NCBI GenBank assembly: GCA_018820995.1
Contig: JAHJNE010000659.1
Span: 1-32,215, forward strand
Length of the DNA: 32,215 bases
Direction of reading: 5' to 3'
Origin: Gammaproteobacteria bacterium
GTDB lineage: Bacteria; Pseudomonadota; Gammaproteobacteria; Enterobacterales; Alteromonadaceae
Shown here: one piece after another, positions 9,093-17,441 of the stretch
Layout of the letters: the number at the start of each line of letters is the position of its first letter
How positions within the stretch are numbered: position 1 is the first letter of the stretch
Made by a program: the position numbers and the translations under genes
Notes under the pieces: generated by a model
Database searches by the model: none
The model's input: only the letters and a program-made list of their open reading frames with translations
What the model was told of the DNA's origin: nothing

Positions 9093-12000
9093 ATGGGTAT
9101 TCGTTGTGGTCAGACTTTATTCGCGCTGGCTGTCAGCCAAACACTGGCGATGGCTACCGTCGCTGCGCCAATCGGCAATTTACAGCAGATCAGGGCTGAA
9201 ACCAGTCAGGTAGAGATCCAAACAGACCAGCAAGTGCAGCTGCAAATTCAATTATTAAAACCCGATGTTTTCCGACTACAAGCGAGCAACGACGGCAAAT
9301 TTACTGGTCCAGGCAACAAAGCGGCAGCAATTGTCATCAAGCAGGATTATGCCCGCGTTGAGTTCAACCTGAGCGACCAGGGCGACTATCAGTTACTAAA
9401 AACCAGTGCCATGGCGCTGCGTATTTACAAACAACCGCTGAAGTTCGCTTTATATAAAGCTGACAATCAAACGCTAATATTTGAAGAGTTACAACCGCTG
9501 GAACTGGCCAAAGACCTAAGTTTCCAAACCCTCAGCAGTTCTACCGACGAGCGTTTTTTTGGTGGTGGCCAGCAAAACGGTGCCTTTGAATTTAAAGGCA
9601 AAACCATGGATATTTCTTATTCTGGCGGCTGGGAAGAAGGTGACCGGCCAAGTCCGGCACCATTTTTTATGTCGAATAAAGGGTACGGTGTCCTTCGCAA
9701 TACCTGGGCCAATGGCAGCTACGATTTTCGCTCCAATGAATACATCAATGTAAGCCACCAGGAACAACGCTTTGATAGTTACTATTTTGTCGGTGATTCA
9801 TTAAATGACGTACTGGCCGACTATACCGAACTGACGGGTCGCGCCCGCCTGATCCCACGTTGGGCTTTTGAATATGGCGATGCCGACTGCTACAACGATG
9901 GCGACAATATTAAAAAACCGGGCACAGTGCCGGATGGCTGGAGCGACGGCCCAACCGGCACGACACCAGATGTGATTGATAGTGTTGCCAAAAAATATCG
10001 TGAACACGACATGCCTGGCGGCTGGATTTTACCGAATGATGGATATGGTTGTGGTTACACCAATCTGCCGGAAGTGGTGAAAGGGTTAGCAAAATACGGT
10101 TTTCGCACCGGTCTTTGGACCGAAAACGGCGTGGATAAAATTGCCTGGGAAGTTGGCACCGCCGGCACCCGCGCCCAAAAACTCGACGTTGCCTGGACCG
10201 GTCAGGGCTATCAATTCGCGCTCGACGCCAATAAAGCCGCTGCTGATGGCATTTTGAATAACTCCGACTCACGGCCATTTTTATGGACAGTCATGGGCTG
10301 GGCTGGCATTCAGCGCTATGCCGTCACCTGGACCGGCGACCAGTCTTCCAGTTGGGATTATATCCGCTGGCATATCCCAACCCTGATTGGCTCGGGTTTA
10401 TCCGGTCAGACTTATGCCACTGGTGATGTTGACGCCATTTTTGGCGGCAGCCCGGAAACCTTTACCCGCGATTTGCAATGGAAAGCCTTCACCCCAGTAC
10501 TGATGGGGATGTCCGGTTGGGCCAAAGCGGCGCGTAAACATCCGTGGTGGTATGACGAACCTTATCGCAGCATCAACCGTGATTATCTGAAGTTAAAAAT
10601 GCGCTTGATGCCGTACATGTACACCACGGCTTATGAAGCAGAAATAACCGGCGCACCGATTATCCGTGGCTTGATGTGGGACTATCCGCAAGATCCATCC
10701 GCATTCACCGAAGCGCATAAATATCAGTTTTTAGTTGGCAAAGATCTGCTGGTAGCGCCGGTTTACCGCTCGATGGCGGCGACTAAAGGCTGGCGTAAAG
10801 ATGTGTATTTACCACAAGGCCAATGGATTGATTACTGGGATGGGCGGGTCGTGACGGCACCGACAACCGGCGCCAAACTGGATTACAAAACCGATCTGAA
10901 AACGATCCCGGTGTTTGTGCGGGCCGGTGCCATTTTACCGATGTATCCTGAATCATTGTATGACGGCGAAAAACCCAAAGATGTGCTGACACTCGACATT
11001 TATCCTTATGGTCAAAGCAATTACCAAATGTACGAAGATGATGGTAATAGCCGCCAATATCAGCAGGGCAAATTCAGTCAGCAACAATTTCGGGTTACTG
11101 CACCTGAAGGTATAGCCGGCGATATTCAAATCAATATCGATGCGGTCAGTGGCGAATACGCAGGTCAGGAACAACAACGGGTTTACCAGCTACAGGTTCA
11201 CAGCCGCATTCAACCTGACCAGGTCACGGTTGCAGGGAAAGTGCTGAAACAACTCAAAGATGCTAATGCTTTTTCCAAAGCCGAAAGCGGCTGGTATTTT
11301 AGCGCGCAGCAATACGGCGTGGTACAGGTAAAAACGGCCAAGACCTCGATTCGTCAGGCGTTGCAATTTGAACTTGCCATCAACCCGGCATTGCCGTTAA
11401 CCCCCACTGCCGGCTATGAACAGGCGCCGGAGCTTGGCAACGCCATTGCCGCGGATAGCTTGCTGGTCTTAAATCGTCCGGCCGAAGAGTCTGGTCATGT
11501 GCTGGAAAACGCTTTTGACGACAATCCAACCACCTGGTTTCGCACCAAACGTGACCAGGCACAAAAAACCGGGGCCCATGAATTTACATTGGCCTTGGGT
11601 GAACGGCGGATGGTCAACGGTTTTGAAATTGCACCACGCAACGATCAGCACTGGAAATATGGTCAGGTGCGCGATTATGAAGTCTATATCGCCGATAACA
11701 ATGGCGAATGGGGCGAGCCCGCGTATCGCGGCACCTTAAAACTGCTGCAAACGATACAAAAAGTTGAGTTTCCAGCCAAAGCCGGCACCCTATTCCGCTT
11801 TCGGGTGTTAAGCACTCAGGATCAGGCCGATGATGGTACAGCGATCGATTCGATGGTGACAGCGGCAGGTGATGATGCTGCGGGCAAGCAAACGGACGAG
11901 CAAAAAAGTAATTCAGATGCAGCGGCTGAGAAACCAGTTGTCGCCAAAGCCTTTAATGCCCTAATCCCAAAACAAGTAACGCCAATCACCATTTCCGAGT

Positions 12001-12485
12001 TTAAAGTGCTGGAACAGCCGCTGCCAAACCAGCCGCAGTTACAACAACCGCTGTCGGAAGTGGTCGCCAGTGTCAGCGAAAATAGCCGTGGTCCGGTTGA
12101 ACTGGATAGTAGCAACGGCGGCAAAAAAGCCAAAGATGGCGCGCAAATGCAAATGAACGGCCTGAAGTTTCGTAAAGGCCTCGGCGTCGCCGGCCACAGC
12201 AGGATTGATTACCCACTGCAAGGCCACTGGCAGTTGTTCCGCGCCGATGTCGGCATCGACGATAGTTGTCGCCAGCATGGCAGTGTGCAGTTCCAAATCT
12301 ATGGTGACGACCAGCTACTCTACGATTCAGGCACTTTACAGGCGCCAGCCGTGGTGAAACCACAACTGGATATTCGCGGCATCAAATTATTGAGCCTGCG
12401 TACCACAGCCGGTCACAGCAAAGTTTGTGCGAATTGGGCCAATGCGATGGTGATTGGTTTTGCCGGGGATAAAGCTGGCAAGTAA
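9093..12485 (+). CDS. Secreted GH31 family glycoside hydrolase with F5/8 type C (CBM32-like) and NPCBM-like modules; probable alpha-N-acetylgalactosaminidase
   Basis: GH31 core (ERFFGGGQQNG, RARLIPRWAFEYGDAD, KLDVAWTG, WTGDQSSSWDYIRWHIPTLIGSGLSG, RLMPYMYT) plus C-terminal discoidin-like and NPCBM-like regions. The track start is GTG 8979; ATG 9093 follows an AGAGG SD and begins a signal peptide. Substrate inferred from motif and context. Confidence 0.85.
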   Translation: MGIRCGQTLFALAVSQTLAMATVAAPIGNLQQIRAETSQVEIQTDQQVQLQIQLLKPDVFRLQASNDGKFTGPGNKAAAIVIKQDYARVEFNLSDQGDYQLLKTSAMALRIYKQPLKFALYKADNQTLIFEELQPLELAKDLSFQTLSSSTDERFFGGGQQNGAFEFKGKTMDISYSGGWEEGDRPSPAPFFMSNKGYGVLRNTWANGSYDFRSNEYINVSHQEQRFDSYYFVGDSLNDVLADYTELTGRARLIPRWAFEYGDADCYNDGDNIKKPGTVPDGWSDGPTGTTPDVIDSVAKKYREHDMPGGWILPNDGYGCGYTNLPEVVKGLAKYGFRTGLWTENGVDKIAWEVGTAGTRAQKLDVAWTGQGYQFALDANKAAADGILNNSDSRPFLWTVMGWAGIQRYAVTWTGDQSSSWDYIRWHIPTLIGSGLSGQTYATGDVDAIFGGSPETFTRDLQWKAFTPVLMGMSGWAKAARKHPWWYDEPYRSINRDYLKLKMRLMPYMYTTAYEAEITGAPIIRGLMWDYPQDPSAFTEAHKYQFLVGKDLLVAPVYRSMAATKGWRKDVYLPQGQWIDYWDGRVVTAPTTGAKLDYKTDLKTIPVFVRAGAILPMYPESLYDGEKPKDVLTLDIYPYGQSNYQMYEDDGNSRQYQQGKFSQQQFRVTAPEGIAGDIQINIDAVSGEYAGQEQQRVYQLQVHSRIQPDQVTVAGKVLKQLKDANAFSKAESGWYFSAQQYGVVQVKTAKTSIRQALQFELAINPALPLTPTAGYEQAPELGNAIAADSLLVLNRPAEESGHVLENAFDDNPTTWFRTKRDQAQKTGAHEFTLALGERRMVNGFEIAPRNDQHWKYGQVRDYEVYIADNNGEWGEPAYRGTLKLLQTIQKVEFPAKAGTLFRFRVLSTQDQADDGTAIDSMVTAAGDDAAGKQTDEQKSNSDAAAEKPVVAKAFNALIPKQVTPITISEFKVLEQPLPNQPQLQQPLSEVVASVSENSRGPVELDSSNGGKKAKDGAQMQMNGLKFRKGLGVAGHSRIDYPLQGHWQLFRADVGIDDSCRQHGSVQFQIYGDDQLLYDSGTLQAPAVVKPQLDIRGIKLLSLRTTAGHSKVCANWANAMVIGFAGDKAGK

Positions 12486-12506
12486 CTTCAGATTGTGACC
12501 TGTGCA

Positions 12507-12560
12507 GCAGATATCATAACTAACATCCGAATGATGGCAGTTTTGGTATCTGCTTTTTGT
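12507..12560 (+). terminator. Candidate intrinsic terminator after the GH31 gene
   Basis: GCAGATATC (12507-12515) pairs with GGTATCTGC (12545-12553), one G-T wobble, followed by TTTTTGT. The loop is long (29 nt). Confidence 0.4.
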
Positions 12561-12593
12561 TTGGTTGGCGCGGTCATTATTTAGCGGGGCGTC

Positions 12594-12830
12594 TTACACC
12601 CCCTCTTTTGCCCTTGCGATTGCCAACTGAATGGCGGCTTTAGCTTGCGGACTATTTTTCCAACAGCTGGTACGCAACATCAAAGCAACTCGCTCGGCAA
12701 TCTCAGTCGCCTGATAATTTGCCAAGTCAGCAAATGAGTGGATGCCAATTTCCTCAAATCGCTGTAAAACTTTAGGGCCAACGCCCTTTACCGCCAACAA
12801 TGCTTCCCGCTCTGGCGCTGAAAATGCCAT
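12594..12830 (-). CDS. Helix-hairpin-helix domain protein (Cdd1/'pathogenicity locus'-like)
   Basis: LLAVKGVGPKVLQRFEEIGIHSFADLANY is an HhH motif. ATG at 12830 is preceded by SD GGAGAT; the track start at 12860 is GTG. Confidence 0.7.
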   Translation of the reverse strand: MAFSAPEREALLAVKGVGPKVLQRFEEIGIHSFADLANYQATEIAERVALMLRTSCWKNSPQAKAAIQLAIARAKEGV

Positions 12831-12859
12831 CACTATCTCCGTTAGATTGATCAAGTCCA

Positions 12860-13630
12860 CTACAAAGGTAACTGCCAGGTTTTGATGGCTATCGTATTTT
12901 CAAAGGCATCGGGGCATTCGAGTTTTTCCAGTATCTCAGGCCCGGGTAAGCAGTCATTATCCACAAATTTAACCAGTTCAGGAACAGAGTCGCAGAACAA
13001 AATGTCGAGTGACAGGCGATCCATCCCATAAATTCCCCGATGAATCATATTGGCACTAAATACCAATAAATCACCGGTAGCTAACGTCACTCTGAAACCC
13101 GAAGCAAGATCTTCATAGTTTTTGTGACCATTTAGCTCCATCCGAACATCAAACTCTTCGCTGTTATCCCAACGCTGATGGGTTCCTGGCACGAGTTCGA
13201 CTCCGGGTTCATCCACTAAAGCAATCCGACAATGCACAACATGAAGACTGTGCAGCGCTTTTTTCTGCTCATCGACGGACAGATGGTACTGTGGATCCCG
13301 ATGCCAGTAATTTTTCTGGTTGATATTCACCGGATCAAAAAACAATTGAGTATTCATAAATGCAGGTTGTTCGCCAATGATTGAAGTCACGACGTTCATC
13401 AACTTCGCCGAACCGATAAACTTAAATAATGTTTCCCGCTCTGCATCCCGCAAGTGCTTTTTGGCGGTTAGATAAGCAGAGTTTATTGCTTTTGTGGCGT
13501 AAAAAGTGGCGTTTTCTTGTCTCCACGATTGGTGAAACTGCGTGACCACTTCGCGTAGATTTTGCAGCTCATTTGGACTTAAAAAATCTTTAACAATGAA
13601 AAAGCCATCATCCTGGTAGTTTTGATGCAT
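12860..13630 (-). CDS. Phytanoyl-CoA dioxygenase (PhyH) family protein
   Basis: DDGFFIVKDFLSPNELQNLREVV N-terminus, HRDPQYH (metal-binding HxD), VPGTHQRWDNSE and LVFSANMIHRG (distal His). Confidence 0.82.
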   Translation of the reverse strand: MHQNYQDDGFFIVKDFLSPNELQNLREVVTQFHQSWRQENATFYATKAINSAYLTAKKHLRDAERETLFKFIGSAKLMNVVTSIIGEQPAFMNTQLFFDPVNINQKNYWHRDPQYHLSVDEQKKALHSLHVVHCRIALVDEPGVELVPGTHQRWDNSEEFDVRMELNGHKNYEDLASGFRVTLATGDLLVFSANMIHRGIYGMDRLSLDILFCDSVPELVKFVDNDCLPGPEILEKLECPDAFENTIAIKTWQLPL

Positions 13631-13754
13631 AGAGATACCAATAATTTTTGGTTATTGGGAAAATACTGCGTATTGACCGAAACGACCAGCAGTCTTTTTC
13701 CTCGTGAGTTCACCAACAGCATTGAACAATGTGTTCGGCAATTAAACGCAGCTG

Positions 13755-14534
13755 TCAGCGGTTGCCCTCGCATGCTAACTCCACCAAAGATTGGGCATTA
13801 ATACGGTAACGCTCTTGCAGCAATAAGTACTTTTCATCTTGAAACAACGACTTCAGCGCTTGATCAAAAGCTTTTGCATCTTCGACTTTGCGAAAAGCGG
13901 CACGGTAATAACTGGCTGGGAATAAAGGATGAATAGTGACCTGTTGCAGGGGGACGATTTTATCATTGTGATAATTAAATATATTTACATCCATCACCAA
14001 CGCCTGCACTCTTTTGCGCAGTAACGATTCCACCTGACTACTTTGCTCAACGGTTTCCCGGTATTTGTAGGAGTTTTCGACCGCGCTCCGATATTCATCA
14101 CCCAGCAGCTGCGATGCATTTTGAAACGCTAATACCGATAAATCCTTCAAATCACTCAACTGCACGATCGACAATGCATCGGCTTCCAAAGTAATCACCA
14201 CATTCTGATAACGAATATAGGGACAGCTATAAAACAGTTCAGGCTCGTTAGCGGACATCGGCTGTAAAGTCGCAATATCGCCAATCCCTTGCTGTAACAA
14301 CGTTTGGATTCGCTTATTCGGAACGTGGGTAAATTCTGCGCGGTAGCCCATCCGTTGCACAACTTCGCGTAATAACTCAAGCTCAAAACCGTCCGAGGTT
14401 TCAATCTGAATATAGGGCGGCTTGCTCATCCCAACCAACACTTGCAGCGGCTGTTTATCTCGAGCCTCAACCTGAAATCCAAGCTGTACCGCCAAAATTA
14501 CCAGCCACACCCATACCCGACCAATGTTTGTCAT
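13755..14534 (-). CDS. Periplasmic solute-binding (SBP_bac_3-like) protein
   Basis: Signal-like N-terminus at Met 14534 (MTNIGRVWVWLVILAVQLGFQVEA), then SKPPYIQIETSDGFELELLREVVQRMGYRAEFTHVPNKRIQTLLQQGIGDIA. The track ORF extends to 14615. No transporter genes adjacent. Confidence 0.72.
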   Translation of the reverse strand: MTNIGRVWVWLVILAVQLGFQVEARDKQPLQVLVGMSKPPYIQIETSDGFELELLREVVQRMGYRAEFTHVPNKRIQTLLQQGIGDIATLQPMSANEPELFYSCPYIRYQNVVITLEADALSIVQLSDLKDLSVLAFQNASQLLGDEYRSAVENSYKYRETVEQSSQVESLLRKRVQALVMDVNIFNYHNDKIVPLQQVTIHPLFPASYYRAAFRKVEDAKAFDQALKSLFQDEKYLLLQERYRINAQSLVELACEGNR

Positions 14535-14715
14535 AAGAGCATCCGGCGAAGTCATACCTGTTGCAAGCATAGTTGGCACAACTGTGATTAATCCAGCAAG
14601 TACAATAACTATCATCGCGAAGGGTGCGACCTATTGTCGCAACATCTGGAATTGTTGAATTTTAGTCGATAGTATAAATCCAGATATTTTTGATATTCAG
14701 TGAGTTACTCAATCT

Positions 14716-15456
14716 ATGCGATATCTCCGCACAATCCGGTTCTGGCGAACCTTTCATCTTTGGTTGAGTTTATTGCTGTCATTGCAGTTGCTGGCTTGGT
14801 TTGGTGGCGGGTTGATCATGTCGGTGTTGCCAATTAACGAAGTGCGCGGCGACCATTTAAGAGCCCCCACACCAAGTATTCAATGGTCACAGGCGAATGT
14901 CAGCCCAGCGCAATTAAAGCACCTCGTGCACATGCAATTACCCAATGCGGGCTTATTGACGGGTGTATTAAGTCTGAAACAACGTGGTGAGCTACCGGTA
15001 TATCAGCTGCAGAATGGTCCAAAATCGCAGTATTTCAGTGCTATCGACGGTAGCAAACTGCAGCCACTGAATGAAAAAGAAGTACATCAATTAGCGCAGC
15101 AGTTGTATCGGGGCGGCGGCAAATTACAGCAGGCTAGGTTGATCAGCGAGTTGCCGATTGAAGCTCGGGGTTTGCGTGCGCCGGTCTGGCAGGTCACCTT
15201 TCAAGATGCGGATAATAGCGTATTTTATCTGGATCCCATCCTTGGACAACTACTGCGGGTTCGCACCGACAACTGGCGGTTATACGATTTTGTCTGGATG
15301 TTGCACATCATGGACTATAAGGAGCGGGATAATTTTAATCACGGCTTATTGATTGCAAGTTCTGCATTGGCTTTGTTATTTACGATCAGTGGCTTGGTAT
15401 TGCTGGTCATGACATTGCGCCGAAAAACCAGTCGCTCTTCATTAGCGGGGCAATGA
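14716..15456 (+). CDS. PepSY-domain membrane protein
   Basis: N-terminal TM (RTFHLWLSLLLSLQLLAWFGGGLIMSV), C-terminal TM (LLIASSALALLFTISGLVLLVMTLRRK) and PepSY-like VYQLQNG...FYLDPILGQLLRV. Confidence 0.7.
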   Translation: MRYLRTIRFWRTFHLWLSLLLSLQLLAWFGGGLIMSVLPINEVRGDHLRAPTPSIQWSQANVSPAQLKHLVHMQLPNAGLLTGVLSLKQRGELPVYQLQNGPKSQYFSAIDGSKLQPLNEKEVHQLAQQLYRGGGKLQQARLISELPIEARGLRAPVWQVTFQDADNSVFYLDPILGQLLRVRTDNWRLYDFVWMLHIMDYKERDNFNHGLLIASSALALLFTISGLVLLVMTLRRKTSRSSLAGQ

Positions 15457-15558
15457 ACCTGGTCAGCGTGTCGACTGACGCTTGTCGCCCCACTTTACTG
15501 GTAAAAGACCGCTGCTGACGTATACTGAAAAGTACCATGTACTAAACGGAGACGCATT

Positions 15559-15786
15559 ATGGACAACAGTCATCATTCTTTACGTGAGTTGTTTGACCAA
15601 CTTGGGCTCGACAGTGATTACAATAGTATTGAGCAATTTATCGGCAAACATCGGTTAAATGAAGATTTACCATTATCCAAAGCCAGCTTCTGGACGACAG
15701 CTCAAGCTTCTTTCTTACGCGAATCTTATCATCAGGACGCGGATTGGGTTGCAGTGATCGATGAACTGAATCAACGCCTACGCTAA
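15559..15786 (+). CDS. DUF2789 family small protein
   Basis: 75 aa, SLRELFDQLGLDSDYNSIEQFIGKH...FWTTAQASFLRESYHQDADWVAVIDELN. Clear SD GGAG upstream of the ATG. Confidence 0.75.
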   Translation: MDNSHHSLRELFDQLGLDSDYNSIEQFIGKHRLNEDLPLSKASFWTTAQASFLRESYHQDADWVAVIDELNQRLR

Positions 15787-15814
15787 CTTTTGTGAGGTCA
15801 ATTCCGCCTTGGTA

Positions 15815-17137
15815 TCATTCAACAATACGGATTTGATACAACGGCAATGCATCAAGTCGTTGATCAATATCCTGCAGTATTTTCTGGTAATTAACTGAGT
15901 CAACCGACTGATATTCCTGCTCAAAGGTTTGCTGCGACAGACCTTCCGGCAACCGGGATTTGCTTGGGAATAAATCTGCTTCAGTCAACTCCTGACTAAA
16001 AAACTGCTGCAGCGCAGCGGCTGAGCTGGCAGAACCAATCGCAATTTGTGCAAAACGAACTCCGGCACGATCTGCCAGCAAATCCACAAAACTAAAACCA
16101 CTGCCACCTTTGATTGAATCTAGCAGTTCTTTGGCCTCACCGACCGTGTCGCTGACGTTTTTATTCGTCAGCACTTGGATGGTCGCTGAATAAATAAAAT
16201 GTTGTTGTAAATCCGGACGTCTGGCTAAAGTCACCCGAGGTGCTTTCCCGCCAGGCGCTTTTTTCACTTCATTCACCAACAATTGTAAGTTCTGCCCACC
16301 CAGCAATTGCGCCATCGCGAGCAACACAGCTTGATTCTCTAGTTGTGCCCGGCCTGGTTCATCCTGATAGACCGCTGTGCGCAGCTGCGCCTGACGAAAC
16401 AGCAGCTGCAAATAGCCATGCAGACTGCTATTCGGATTTGCGACAGCATACTCGGCGGCGATTTTGTAATAAAACTCGAGATTGGCGGTTTGTGCTGGCG
16501 AACTGAATAACTCACGATAGACCGACAGGCCGGATTGCTTCAGGCGCTGAAAATCCCAGCCACCTGGTCTTGTCACTTCAACCTTGACTTCGTCCTGCTG
16601 AAATTGCACCGAACGCACCATCGCTAACAAACTGGCACCTTTACCTGGTCCCCACAAACGATCGGCAAACCAACCAAGTAGACTCAAAGCCGTGTCACCT
16701 GGCAGAGTCAGCATGCCCAGCGTCACCTGCTGAATATCCAATGGACCTGTTGAAGGATGAACCTGCACGCTGGCGTTCAAATAATAAGATTTCCCCAGCA
16801 AGGTCACCGGCAAGGTCATATAGCTGGTTAAGCCTTCAGGGGTCACTTGTGCCTGGCCCCGAAAACCCGGCAAGGTACGGCTGGCGAGCGCAAACGCAGA
16901 GTTTAACTCATCCGTATTCGCTGAAAAAACCCATTGTTGCTCGGTCGGATTTTGCATTGCGGAATTGAGGTTGCTCAACAATTGTTTACTGTGCCGCACC
17001 GCTTCAGCGTTCATTCGCCCTTGCGGTGTAACCAGTGGCTGCGCATCAAATAACAACCAGAAGCAAATAACGCCTAAGGTGATAATCACCAAAAGCAACG
17101 TCAGCACTTGCCGGAATAAATGATGTACCGCCTGCAT
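15815..17137 (-). CDS. Conserved-type membrane-anchored protein of unknown function
   Basis: Long ORF with N-terminal TM (LTLLLVIITLGVICFWLLF) and a large presumably periplasmic domain. ATG at 17137 (MQAVHHLFRQ) fits better than the GTG track start at 17212. Confidence 0.65.
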   Translation of the reverse strand: MQAVHHLFRQVLTLLLVIITLGVICFWLLFDAQPLVTPQGRMNAEAVRHSKQLLSNLNSAMQNPTEQQWVFSANTDELNSAFALASRTLPGFRGQAQVTPEGLTSYMTLPVTLLGKSYYLNASVQVHPSTGPLDIQQVTLGMLTLPGDTALSLLGWFADRLWGPGKGASLLAMVRSVQFQQDEVKVEVTRPGGWDFQRLKQSGLSVYRELFSSPAQTANLEFYYKIAAEYAVANPNSSLHGYLQLLFRQAQLRTAVYQDEPGRAQLENQAVLLAMAQLLGGQNLQLLVNEVKKAPGGKAPRVTLARRPDLQQHFIYSATIQVLTNKNVSDTVGEAKELLDSIKGGSGFSFVDLLADRAGVRFAQIAIGSASSAAALQQFFSQELTEADLFPSKSRLPEGLSQQTFEQEYQSVDSVNYQKILQDIDQRLDALPLYQIRIVE

Positions 17138-17441
17138 CGCCACTCGATGGACCTTCTGCACCAAAAAACAGTATCTTACCAGAAGGATTGTCATCCACGG
17201 CAAGCTTTTCACGGCGAATAGACGGCAAAGACAGCTCGACGTTGATCCAGTCTATTTACGCTCAGCAGCAAGCAAATAATTTTCAACATGCGGCCGCCTG
17301 ACAAGTGAAGGAGTAGACCCATCAATCAACGCCGACGGATCTGGCGTTTATCATTTCAATGACGAAAGTGACATTGTCGCTGCCGCACTATATATTCTTG
17401 TTAACTAATTCAACCCAACCCTGCAATAGCCGACTAAGCTG

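Noticed and set aside
10783-12363. Several antisense ORFs within the GH31 gene
   Set aside because: Shadow ORFs opposite a strongly supported coding frame; no recognisable domain.
15463-15490. Short inverted repeats (AGCGT...ACGCT, GTCAG...CTGAC) after the PepSY gene
   Set aside because: Mutually exclusive 5-bp stems without a T-tract; likely chance level.
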